From Posidonia oceanica (lineage: Eukaryota; Streptophyta; Magnoliopsida; Alismatales; Posidoniaceae), in contig JAZBRS010000014.1 in NCBI GenBank assembly GCA_037176725.1, positions 75,064,501 to 75,128,500 on the forward strand: a stretch of 64,000 nt of DNA, given 5' to 3'. Positions 34,008 to 45,760 of this stretch are shown here, piece by piece. Position numbers and translations under genes: made by a program. Position 1 is the first letter of the stretch; every line of letters starts with the position of its first letter. A model generated the notes under the pieces. It was not told where the DNA came from. It did no database searches and worked only from the letters and a program-made list of their open reading frames with translations.

Positions 34008-37000
34008 TATAGACACCCCATTTTGACATACTTTTAGTTGGAGAATCTCTGGAGATTTGTTTAGATGGTGGCATGGTGAAACCTAATTCCAAACCTATCC
34101 TAACCAAACCCAATTCCAAACCTATCCTAACCAAACCTAATCCCAACCCAACCAAACCCAATTCCTCACCTAAACCTAACCCAAAAACCTTGACCTAATA
34201 TCACTTAAACCTCCTTCACACTCAAACACCACTTTCAACCGAAAACATTCCAAATACCCAAAACCCAACACCACAAGCCTTCAAGAAGCCCAAAACCCAT
34301 TGGTGGTTTAAGGACAAGGAAATGGGCCTCTATTTCGCTATACAGGCCCAGTCCACTGGGTTGCATGCTTGGTCGCCACTCACAGAGGCGACTAGACCCT
34401 GTCGCCACTCTAAGCGGCGATTGGGTTTGTCGTCAGCAAGATCGGTGACTTTCTGCAACTTAGGCCACCGCTTGAATTTCTTCCCGCCTGCCACCGCTAG
34501 TCACCTCCTCCGCCACGCGGCCTGCCACCCTGTCCCCTCGCCACTTACTTCAGCACTACCTCCACGCGTTAGGTGCCAAAACCCACTTACTTCCCTGGCA
34601 CTGCGTCCACTCCTCGCCGGCGGTCTTCTTGCTCACGCTGCGGTCACTGACCGGCTGCCTGCAATCTCTACCAACCGTGACTTTGCCGTCCTTCCTTGCC
34701 ATTGCCACTTACTCACCTGCAAACACCAGCACAGAACTCGCTCTCAGCACCCTCACTGCCACCGCCTACTTCACTAGCTTTTGGCCGGCGAACAAAACTA
34801 CGATAACCCATCATTGTTGAGACCACCACACCCACAATTGAGAGTCTTCAGTGAGAATTTGATTGTTCCAGAGGATTCCCTAATCTCCCTTGTGCGTTTC
34901 TGAGCCTTCCCAAGCTTCCCACACCTCACCGTTGCCACATGAACCCATCACCGGTGAGCCACGGAGGTGAAACACCTCACCCCATGACCTGCCTGAGGGT
35001 CCAGGAATGTTCTTGGACCTCCTCCCTTCGTGGCTGGAAACTCCAGTCATTCCCTTGCGCTCTCGGCTGTGCCAATGGACGGCGACCGACGGCCGGTGGA
35101 GGCGGGAAAGAGGTACTTGCCTCTTTTCTTAGCCCACGGACGCTTCCCTCACTTCCTCCACGTCCCCTCGATGCTTCCTAGCCGCTTCATTGGGTTGCTG
35201 GCCGCTCACACGGTCGGCCTCCAACGAACTCTGGCGACGCAAGGTGGAGGAGGTGGGTGGAGCGTTACAAGCCACCATTTTCCACATCGAAGGTGTGGCT
35301 GGGTTCCTAGGAACGTCGTCGACGTTCTCTGATCCTCTCCGGCCTTTTTCGCTTCACTTGGAGCACGCAGTTCGCCATTGATGGCCGTTCATCGAACTGC
35401 CAGTTCAACCGCTGCTGCAAGTGGCGATTGGCCTACAACTTAGACTGCCGTCGGCCGACCTTTGGGCCGATGTTCTGGGCGATCCAAGCCACCATTTTGC
35501 ATGAATCTTGTATGTCTGTGATTGTGGATGAATGCTCTTTAATGTCATATAGTTGGTTGCTTGTTCTGCATCGCATGTGGTGCGAGATTTGGTGCTGAAG
35601 TCCACTATTTCGACTGCCAGATTTGCTAAAGTGTCGCCGGTCCCACCGGCGACTAACCTGCAACTTTGGCAGTCCACCGGCCAGAGTTTGAGTTGGTGTA
35701 TCTCGTGATCTAGCCATGCGTTTTTAATGATTTTTGTTTCCTTGTAATCGTGGTTGATTGCTCTACAGTTTCATGTCTTTAGTTTTTAATCTTGCATAAC
35801 TTTGGGTGCGGGATTTGGTCATGGAGTTCGGTCCTGGATTGCTAGTTGAGCCGCCGCTCACACCTGCGACTCGACTGTGTTTTAACAGTCCACTGGCCGG
35901 ACTTTAGGTCGTCATATCTCGTTACCCATATTTCCCTTTTACAAAGTAATTGCATAGTTTTAATCTTGGATATGCCATCTGTAGATATCCCATTTTCGCA
36001 TTTCTAAGAGTTCTTTAAGGATAGGAACTTCTGAGGCGCCCCACATCACATAACTAAGGCTTAATAATACATTTTCCAGATTTTCCCCTTATTGGTTTAA
36101 AAAGCATCACTTGATTTTACTTGACTCAAGATTGTTAGCTGTGGCAGAGCTAACGCACTCAGACTCGTGGCAAGTCCGAGTTACTTGAGCACTCTTTATT
36201 CCACTCAAATTAGTGGCAGATTTGAGTTAAAGAAGATGTTTTTACGATTTCATGAGATCTCTGAAGTTTTCTGGGCTTTTATCATGTTTCTCTGGATCAA
36301 CTTAAAAGACAGGGCTAAAAACGCAAAAGACCTAGCTAGTTGCCTCCCAAAGCGGCAACAAGGACAGGCGCTATTCAGAGTGGCGACTAGACTTGTAAGC
36401 GCCAGGCATAGCGGCGACTAGCATCATACTACTCTCTCAAGCTTAATATCAATATCCTGGGCATTAATATAACATACGGGAATTTTATAAGCTATTATAA
36501 CATTTTTCCGTAAATTATTGATATTTATATGATTTTCTAGCATTTAATATATGACATAACACATATATCATGTAAAATAAATAATTAAAGAACAATTTAG
36601 AAAATCCTAGGTGGCTTCAGATTAATATCTTGATTTTTAACATGTTTTTAATGAGCTAAACCACCCCCTTAAAATCAGAAACCCACCTAAAATTTGGCCT
36701 GGAATAATGTAGCAGCTAGGCGCCAGCAAGAGTGGCAACTAGCTGATGTGGCCTTTATTTGACCCGGTCTTGCGGGAACAGCTGAGGTATAGGCGCCGCT
36801 AATAGCGGCGACTAGCTGATGTGGACTTTGTTTGACCCGGTCTTGCGGGAGTAGCTGAAGCTTAGGCGCCACCAATAGTGGTGACTTGCTTACGTGGACT
36901 CCTCCTTTGACCCGGTCAGCAGACCTCCATGTCATTTCCACGTCATTTGTGGGGGATATTTGTGCTTGTCACCGGTGCCTGCGACAACTTGCTATAAATA

Positions 37001-38758
37001 TCTATTTTCTTCTAAAAGCTTCCTAGACTTGATCCACCCGTATCCCGCGAACCTATAAATAGACCCCGTGAGTTAGTACTCAAGGAGAGGCACTTTTAGG
37101 GTTTGGAGAGGCATTTTTAGGATTTGAGGAAGCCAATTAAAAAGAGAGCAATATTCCAAGGTCTTGAGAGAGTCTTAGCCTCCACTATCAATCTAGAAAC
37201 CCTAGATCCCAGAGATCACTATATCCCACCTTAGATCCCAGAGATTTCGAGCCTAGCCGGAGCTCCGACCGTGCCTCCACTTCCTCACTCCATTGCATAT
37301 AGCACGAGGGTGAAGGGAGTATCTTCTTCCAATCTACTTTTTCATTTCATTTTGTATTCCTTAAAATAAGACCCATAGCATATGCATGAGGAGAACCACC
37401 CCTGGTTAGTATTAGATTTATTTGTTTATATTATTCTCTGTTTTTTTCTATTATCATTTACTACACTTGGACTTACCTAGATCTATTTATTTGTTTTGAA
37501 GGAAAGGAATATCTCATGCAGCACGAGGACGCCGCTGGACGACACTCTGCCGTTGATCCAGTGAGCCCACAACCCACATCATCTTCATCTCCCCCAGGCG
37601 TCTTGTCAGTCCATCGACGAGTGGCGATCACACCAAGTTGTCGACGTAAGTGGAAGTGCCGACTACTTCATCCAAACACCCCCAAATCCACATCTACACC
37701 ATCTTTAATTCTGTATGCTTGGTTTCATGTTTTGCATTGTCTACATAGCTCATTATTGGCAGCAAAAGCTGCTGCTTGGGAGTACTATGCATGGCCTTGT
37801 CGCCTAGGAGGACGGCGACTTGTTCAGGCACCACTCACAGTGGCGACTTGGTCAGTTGCTGCTCTCAACGGCGACCCATGTTGCAGTCCAGGCAGTGGGC
37901 AGTGCCATTCGCTTGTCGCCTTCTTGTATTGTTTGATCGACTTGCTTTAATGCTGATTTTAATCTTAGATATGCTATCTCTGGTTCCCATGTTCTAGTTT
38001 TCTGTTTTGTATAACTTTCCTAGGCTTTTTTCGACGATGATTGCCGCTGTATTGGTAGCAGAGTATGTGCTTGATGTCGCCTATGCTACCGACGACAGGC
38101 ACTGCCGCCGCTCAGGCCGGCGACCCCTGCAGTGATCCAGGCAGTTGGCATTGCCACCCCAGCTGTCGCCCTTTGTTTGCTTTATTCGACTCCTTTGGTT
38201 TCAGTTTCGTTTTCCTTGTTTGTTTATCGCCTTCTTACAATGTTTTAACTTTAATCAATCGCTTTTGAACAAGGTTTGCTAAGCTTTGCATGGTTTATAA
38301 TTGCATATTGCATACCGCCTTAGGGTGAACATAAATTGGCATTTATTTGCCAACATTTGCCACACAATAGCGGATCAGTTTAGAAAGACCGATTCCTCGG
38401 GCGTGTTGGGGGTGCCTAACACCTTCCCCACGCGTAACAGGAGTCCTTGCCTTTTCTCTGGACCGCATTGACTTTGTGTCATACGCTTGGATTAGACTTT
38501 GCAAACTTTTAAAATGCAAAAGTTTTCTTTGCATGTTTCTTATATGGTTTTCCTAGCTTTTTCCATTTTAATAAATTAGGTGGCGACTCCTTGTTTTTTT
38601 TTTTCTTTTGTTTTCCTTTTGCATTCATCTCTGCTTTTCCGGTGTTTTTCGAGTTGAATATCCCTCCTCGGATCCACTGTTAATAGTGGCCTTTCATCAG
38701 TCGGTGCGCACTAGCTTTGGCAGCGTGCATGGACGTGTCGATTTTCAGGGTTATTATA
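34008..38758 (+). mobile_element. LTR C: 4.75-kb Tat/Ogre-type 5' LTR
   Basis: It starts TATAGACACCCCATTTTGAC (the first G of TG changed to A) at 34008 and ends GGGTTATTATA at 38758, directly before a primer-binding site at 38760. It contains the hairpin block at 38374-38448, an internal PBS-like copy TGGCGACTCC at 38581-38590, many GTCGCC/GGCGAC words and a 75-bp tandem repeat at 36707-36925. It is the 5' LTR of an element inserted in the 3' UTR of element E. No ORF in it is recognised. Confidence 0.8.
36707..36925 (+). repeat. Three tandem copies of a 75-bp unit in LTR C
   Basis: Each copy runs TAGGCGCC...AGTGGCGACTAGCTGATGTGG...TTTGACCCGGTC. The middle copy contains a perfect inverted repeat CGCCGCTA-A-TAGCGGCG. 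The other two keep degenerate forms of it. Confidence 0.8.
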
Positions 38759-38759
38759 G

Positions 38760-38777
38760 TGGCGACTCCGCTGGGGA
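38760..38777 (+). other. Primer-binding site of element C
   Basis: TGGCGACTCCGCTGGGGA one base after the LTR end. It begins with TGG as required to pair with a tRNA CCA end. The same site occurs at 42984 and, with one change, at 61182. In Tat/Ogre elements the primer is usually tRNA-Arg. The exact tRNA was not checked. Confidence 0.8.
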
Positions 38778-38979
38778 TACTAGACTCCAGATTTCGTTTC
38801 CACTCTTCCGCTTTTTTTTGTGTGGCTTGTTTCTCTGCTTAGCTTAGCATTTGTTACATTGTTTGTTTACTTATCGCATTATTCTTTATTCTTTGCTTAT
38901 CTCAGCATTTATTTATCTTCTTTGCTTAATTACCGCTTTAATTCACGCACTTTTCTTATTTTGGCATTTGATTATCATG
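38778..38979 (+). other. Leader of element C, cut by LTR B
   Basis: Pyrimidine-rich leader that begins ACTAGACTCCAGATTTCG, parallel to the bases after the other two primer-binding sites. It ends where LTR B starts at 38980. Confidence 0.65.
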
Positions 38980-41900
38980 TGTTGACACCCCATTTTTTTC
39001 GATTTTTAATGCTTAATGAATCTCTCTCTGGTGGCTTCAAAACAAACCCTAGAAAATCCCTACAAAATCAAACCTGCAACTCCCCCTCACCTTTGGCAAT
39101 TCGAACCTCCAAAGCATTCTCCAGAATCCCCAGAACTCCCCCAGATACTCACAAACCTAGAACACACCCGAGAGCATTCCCAGAACCCACAGAGAGCCAC
39201 CAGAACCCATCTCCTCCTCCACGGCCAACTCTAGCCCAAAACGACCACCACAGCCCTCACCATCCGCCCAAACTTCCCCAACCGACTCACTGAACCACCA
39301 CCATCACAAGCCGACCCTCACTTTACCCCCAGACACCCTACAGCCCTCACAGTCCACCACAAACACCTGCACTCTCATCTGGCCCGAAAACTTCAAAAAC
39401 ATCCAACTCCCTCCAGAGCAGCCACCACCCCAATCTGACCATGCCATCACCTTCATTGAGTCTCCCCGAAGTCGTCGGAGAGGTCCCTCAGCCCAGAGAG
39501 CAACAGGTCACTCTAGCGACCTAAGCTCCATGGTCCAGCACCCAAAAAACCCAACTCCTCCCCCGAGCCATCGAATTCGCTTCTGGCTGGCCTCTAAGCT
39601 CCAGACCACCTCCAGCAGTTCATCCCACGCTCCGCGCGCTGCCAAGGACGCCCGCAGCGCCTCCGCCACCTCCGCCAGCTGCACTGCAACCCACTGAGGT
39701 CGGGGGACCGTTCCAGCCATGCGCACAGGTAACAAACTTTACCACTGTCCTAGTTTAGTTCTTCTTTAGCTTCCTAGGTTTTTAGAACATAGATTAGGCC
39801 CCTGGTTCGCAGGAATGCCGCCGCCGCCCAGTCGTCTTCTCCAGCGAGCTCCAGCTGCACCACCGCGCTCTCGGCCCGCTCCACCGCTGCCGACCACTCC
39901 CCGAGCTCCGTTGGAGTCCTAGGAGCACGTCCCAACCTCCAGCCAGCGCTGCCGTCTCCTCCTGCGCCTGCACCATCCCAATCTCCTGCGTCATGCGCCG
40001 CCAACCATCCCTCGAGCTCCGAGGAGGTCCCCTCCAACCTCCGGACACCTCCGCTCTGCCGTGGCCAGCCTCCTTCTCTGGCGTAGGGGGCAGAAGCTCG
40101 CAGTCCACTATAGAACTGTAGATTAATATAGTTCTGATTTTTATTTTGATTCGGTACATTGAAATTAATTACAGTAGTTTATTTTATTTACTTTCAGGTC
40201 CAATTTCAATTGAAATCAATTAATTTCTATTGGTTTAACTTTATTACATTGCAGTTAATTCCATGAGTTTATTTTATTTACAGTTTAGTCCTCTACTGGT
40301 TGATGTTTGATTTATTTCTGCATTTAAACCTTACTACATTGCATTTAAGTCCTCTGCATAATTTAAATTGCATGTAAGTCCAGCTTTAGTTGATGGATAT
40401 CATTTAAATTCCATATTTATCTTACTGCATTACAATGAGTCCCCTGGATTTATTTCATTTGCATTGCAGTCCTTTGTTGATTGATGAATCATTTAATCTG
40501 CATTTAAAACATTATTGCATTGCATAAAACTACTGTAGGTTTCATTTATTACACTTAGGTCCACAAATCATGCATTCATTCATTTAATTTTCCTTTTTAT
40601 CTTACTGCATTGCATTTTTATCCTTAGTTTTAGTTTATTTACACATCAGTCCAGCATTAGTTGATAAAATCATTTAATTCCCATGTTTACCATATTGCAT
40701 TGTATTTTTATCCTGTGTTATGTTTTTATTGCATTTCAGTCCTCTGTTTGTTTATCAAATCATTTAATTTCCATGTTTACCATATTGCATTGTATTTCAA
40801 ATCCTGTCTTTTATCTTATTTGCATATCAATCCTGCTCAGTTGTTAGATTTCATTTAAATCATGTTTTAAACTATATTGCATTGCAGAAAAATCCAAAAA
40901 TATGTTTTAATTGCATGTTAGTTCAATCAGTTGTAATTCAGTCATTTATTTTTGCATTTTACCTTATTGCGTCGCATCAAAAAATTAGAAAAATGTTATA
41001 ATTGCATTTAGGTCCATCTACTGTGAATCAGTTGTTTGTTTCTGCATTTTAACATTGCATAAAAACCCTGAAAATGGTTATAATTGCATTTAAGTCCATT
41101 TTGCTTTGAATCACTCATTTAAATTCTGTTTTAACCTTATTGCATTCCAGAAAAATCCAGAAAAATGTCATAATTGCATATCAGTCCAGTCTGCATTCAA
41201 TCACTCATATAAATCATGTTTTAAACCTTATTGCATTGCTGTTTAGTCCAATAACATGTTTTATTTGCATTTTAGTCATTTATGCATTTAAATGCCATGA
41301 TAAATTGCATTTTAAACCACATTGTACTGTTTTAAAAGCCCAACAGTTTTCCTGAATTGCATGTCAGTCCACATTGTCTACTGTTGCTTGCTTGCATACT
41401 TGTTTTGCATTGTACTTAGGCCCTGCATGTTTTTGAAAACTGCATTTAGGTCCTTTCTTGTATTATTGCATGCATATCTTGCCAATAATGTTGCATTTAG
41501 CCATTGCTTGCATATTGCTCTGCCGCATCCTCATTTTTGCATACATTTGCCATGTTGCATTGTATTTTTACCACATTTTTCATGTAGGCCCCTGTACTTT
41601 CCCTAAATTGCATTTAGGTCCCTGTCTTTGTGTTTTTGCATGCATTGCACCCACATATCATTGCATCTACTCATTAGCATGCATTTGGCCTGTTGCATTG
41701 CCCTTTTGCCATGTTTTTGCATATAGGCCGCTACAGTTATTTTATTTGCACTTAGGTCCCTGCATTTGCATTCTTGCATGCATAGCACCTTTATGCCTTT
41801 GCATATAGTTCCCTTGCACTCATTTAGGCACCCTTAGCCTCCTTGCATGTAGGACACCCCGCATTGCACACACTTAGGGAAATTTTGCACTTAGACCCCT

Positions 41901-42977
41901 ATTTAGACCACTTTTTTCTGGTCCTTGAGCCATCTGACTTGAAACCTGAATAACTTTTGATCGGACCGTTGGATCTTCACGATCTAACTATCCAGGTCTT
42001 CCTGGTTGAATGATCTTCCATTCTAACCAAAGTTATTTCAGATCAGGCCTCAGATCCTCAAGATAAGTCCATCTGAATCACTACATATCACTTATTGCCT
42101 ACCACTTGCATTGCATGCATTGTTTTCGCACCATACTTTCTCATGCATGTAGATTAGGGTTTTCTGCCCTCGTTTCCTTTCCCCTTTGCTTGTTTCACAC
42201 TTGCATTGCGTGGTTTTACTTGGCTTTTCTGCCCTTGTCTCCTTTTCCCCTTTGCATGTACACTTGCATTGCGTGGTTTTACTGGTGTTTTGTTTTATCG
42301 CCTGCATTTGCATTAGGACAGTGATGCTTACTGTCTGGAGTTCTCACGAACCAAGGTTCGCTCGGCTCGGAACACTGACAATGCTGCTGAGCACATAGGT
42401 TGCATGTTTACTTTCCTTGTGCATCACATCACTTAGAACACACATTTAGGCAAGTAATCACAGCATACATGGCATTTAGGCACGCATTTTAGCAAGCATA
42501 GCATGGCATTAGCATTCCTCGTCCCTTGGACGTGCAGTTAGGCAAGCATTGCCGATATCCTGTACATGCGAGCGTTTAGCCAAGAAAGACTGATTCCTTG
42601 GGCGTGTCGGGGGTGCCTAACACCTTCCCCGCACGTAATAGGACTCCTTACCCTTTCTCTGGCCTGTAGTGACCATTTTGCCCTCGTCCTTGGCACGAGT
42701 CATCCTTTTTGCATAGCATTGCATTCATTTGCTTGTTTTCTATGCTTTTCCTTGGTGTTCCTCGGTTTTCCTCATCTTCCCGATAATAGACTAGGTGGCG
42801 ACTCCCTTTTGTCTTATCGTTACTTTTTATTCGCGTTTTCCTGGTGTTTTTGAGTCGAGTTTCTTCTTAGATTCACTACTGACCGTGACTTCCCTCCCTC
42901 TCTCACGGCACGATCGCATCGCGAGCTATGGCAGTGTTGCGAGGTCCACCGTGGGCCCGAGCGGGCGGACGGTCACA
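38980..42977 (+). mobile_element. LTR B: 4.0-kb Tat/Ogre-type 5' LTR
   Basis: It starts TGTTGACACCCC at 38980 and ends about GGTCACA at 42977, six bases before the primer-binding site. It contains the degenerate TTGCATTTAGGTCC repeat domain (about 40140-41890), the block AGTGATGCTTACTGTCTGG (42309 region), the hairpin block (42582-42655) and the internal PBS-like TGGCGACTCC (42796-42805). It is inserted in the leader of element C. Confidence 0.82.
40140..41890 (+). repeat. Degenerate TTGCATTTAGGTCC repeats in LTR B
   Basis: Phrases of the form CTTATTGCATTGCATTTAAGTCC return roughly every 70-110 bp with much divergence. This is the same domain as 7560-8450 in opposite orientation. Confidence 0.65.
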
Positions 42978-42983
42978 AGAAAG

Positions 42984-43001
42984 TGGCGACTCCGCTGGGG
43001 A
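42984..43001 (+). other. Primer-binding site of element B
   Basis: TGGCGACTCCGCTGGGGA, identical to the site at 38760. It is followed by a leader and a Tat-type gag on the same strand, which confirms its role. Confidence 0.85.
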
Positions 43002-44185
43002 GTCAGACTTCGGCTTTCGTCTTTGGCTTTTCGCTTGCATTGTTTTTGCTTGTGCTTGCCCTGCCTTGCTTTATTGCTTGTTTTATGCCTGCTTCTTTGC
43101 TTTATTGCTTGCCATGTGCCTGTTTACTTGCCTTATCACTTACATTGCCTTTACTTGCTTTATTGACGCATTATACATGCTTAAATACTTGCTTGTCGCA
43201 CTATACATGCCTTTTGAGTGGTAATTGCTTTGTTTTACACAATTGCTATGCCACTACACATGCACATGCCATGCATACCTGCCTTTTGACATGCTAAGTG
43301 TTTCTTTCCACTATCATGTCTACATACACTTGCACATGCCATGCCCATGCCTTTTGCAGTGATTGTATGTTGTTTGCTTGCCATGTTTGGGTGATTTTCT
43401 TCCCCTTTTGCATTAGGCTTAAGGACAACTAGAGACTGGTTGCTCCCTCCCCCTTGGCAATTAAAAACAGCAAGTAAAAGTCAAATCTAGGATCTACTAG
43501 AGACGCTAACACACCTTCATCCCCTTGGGTTAATAAAACGTGAAGATTAAAAAACTTTAATCATTTTGCATGAAGCATCATATAGGGCATGCATCTTTTC
43601 ATCTATGTCTACCTATCAGTCTGAGAAGGATAGTCCCGGTCTCTCGTCCAGCTGCTTTGGCACAGGGCGAGTCGATCGGTCTGTCCCCCCTTGTTTGGGG
43701 TCGTGTCAATGTTACTAGAGGGTATAGCCCATGCCTCGGTAGGGTGAAGGCCACTACTGTGCCACCCGTTATATCTGAGCTCTGGGCCAGGGTCTAGATG
43801 GGAGTCTTACTTTCTGACCGAGTCGGTGACCCGCACACTTGTGAGTCCGAAGTAGACAACCTACTAGGACACACTAGATTGGTGAGAGAGAGCATGCTAG
43901 AATGCATACCATTTGCATGAAAGCATTCATACCACCAATTAAACATTTGCATTTTTTTCTTTCAGGTTCTAACATCGGTTTGCTTTGTCTACAACAGATA
44001 TCAGTGAGCGAGTTCCCCTGTCGGAGCTTGAGTGCTTCTCTTCACTGACGCCTCTGTTGTGTCACCTGTTCTCGACCCTCCTCTTTTGAGCTATTCGCCT
44101 TTGCGACTATAGCTCCTCCTAGGCGTCATCCTTCACCTTTCCGTCACAACCCTATTCTTACTCGCTCGCGGTCAGCTATGGACTA
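43002..44185 (+). other. 5' leader of element B
   Basis: Non-coding leader between primer-binding site and gag. It is clearly homologous to 61750-62250 in element G (shared phrases CCCCTTGGGTTAATAAAA, TAGGGCATGCAT, GGTCTGTCCCCCCTTGT and AGGACACACTA). No gene is supported. The ORF at 43570-43797 is chance. Confidence 0.7.
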
Positions 44186-45760
44186 GCGTGCCATCGAGCC
44201 TTTGCTCACCACAGTCGCTAGGGTTTCCACTTCGGTCCCTTCGACTCCCGTCTTGACACCCTCTATGGCCCTTACGACGCCAGGGTTTCCCCCTTTACCT
44301 CTGGGGGACCCCTGCGTACCGTAGGGTCTAAGCAAGTCTATGCCCCTCTGGATCCTGTCATCGAGGCTACCTTGGTGACTGCCTCTCGCTTTTCGGAGAC
44401 CATTCCGACTCCTTATGATCCCTAGGGCCATATTATCTATGGCACTGGCCCTGCTGCGGCGACTCCCGCCATAGAATCCTATCCTCCTGGACAGTCTGTG
44501 TCCCCCCTCTTGCTTCTGGTCCCCCGCCGGCACTGCAATTCAGCATTCCCACTGACGGGACCCCTGAAGAGCGGTACCAGCGCTTGGCGGAGCTTGCCTA
44601 GATATTCCAGGGCATGCCTCTATCTGCCTGCCCTCCTCCAGTTCCTCCTGCACCTGAGATCCCTCTGCATCCTGTTCCTGCTCTCCAGGCATTCCCTGCT
44701 GCACTACCGCCCTGGCCATCACCCTAGCTGCCCTCTGCTCCGGTGATAGGGACGCAGCCTCCCCCATCTGCACACACCTCATTCACTATACAGCATGCAC
44801 CTCCACCACCTGGTGGCCAGCCCCTTGGGTTGGTTCGAGCACAGCATTTCTCTAGCCCACTGCCTGGCACCGTGCCACTACAGCAGCTGCTGCTCCCACA
44901 ATCTCCACAATTCACTGCACAGCATCTTGCATACCCTCATCCTGTGCATCAGCAATTTCCTTCTCCTGCATACTTTGCACCACCCACAGCACCCATTGCA
45001 CATTTGCATGGATACACCGACCATCCCGTTGCATCACCAGGCGACGCGATGGTGGATCCGGAGGAGCACCTCGGTGCGACCCAAACGGCGTATGTTGTCC
45101 CTGCCCTTGCTGCCCCATCACCTTCGGTAGCAACTCCAGAGTCCAACGACGACAGGTTCGCCGTTTTGGAGAAAGCACTTCGTCAAGTGCTGGGTGCGGA
45201 TTTCCACTCCTACTAGTTCCGGGACCTCTGTTGCTTTCCAGAGGCGGTACTCCCACCGAAGTTTAAAACCTCGGACTTCGATAAATACAATGGTAGGGGT
45301 TGCCCCATCACCCATTTGAAGGCGTATTGTGGAGACTTGGCTCAGCTTCAAGCTGATGACAGGTTATTAATCCGCCTGTTTCAGAAGAGTCTTACTGGCC
45401 TGGCCCTCAAATGGTTTACATCACTTGATATGGCCACCATCAAGACTTGGAATGACCTTGGCAGGGCGTTCCTGGAACAGTACTCCTTCAACCTTGACTT
45501 AGTCCCTAAGCGCGAGGACCTTGTCGCCCTTAAGCAGAGAAACAACGAGCCATTTGGGGAGTACGTCGGCCGTTGGCGTGCCCTTGCTGCACAAGTTCAC
45601 GATAGACCCTCTGACGAGGAATCTATCGAGATTGTAATTCGAGGCGCGCAGCCATCTACTGGGGCTCTGCTTGCCATCTAGGTTGTCACTAGTTTTGCAT
45701 CTCTGATTCAGGTCGGCACACGCGTGGAGAGCTCCCTTCGGAGCGGCAATTTTTCGACGC
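44186..45760 (+). pseudogene. Ty3/gypsy (Tat-type) gag, broken and truncated
   Basis: The N-terminal half is Pro-rich (GTQPPPSAHTSFT onward). The gag core follows: LPPKFKTSDFDKYNGRGCP, THLKAYCGDLAQLQADDRLL, FQKSLTGLALKWFTSLD, WNDLGRAFLEQYSFNLD, NEPFGEYVGRWRALAAQV, then FASLIQVGTRVESSLRSG. This is the retrotransposon gag domain in the form seen in Tat/Ogre elements, where gag forms the virus-like particle. In-frame TAG codons lie at 44599, 44725, 45214 and 45679. The N-terminal third before about 44530 is also frameshifted. The frame is lost near 45750, where element M begins, so protease and pol of this element are not seen. Confidence 0.85.

Noticed and set aside
43002..44185. Possible upstream ORF1 of an Ogre element
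   Set aside because: The region lacks a long frame and is homologous to the non-coding leader of element G.
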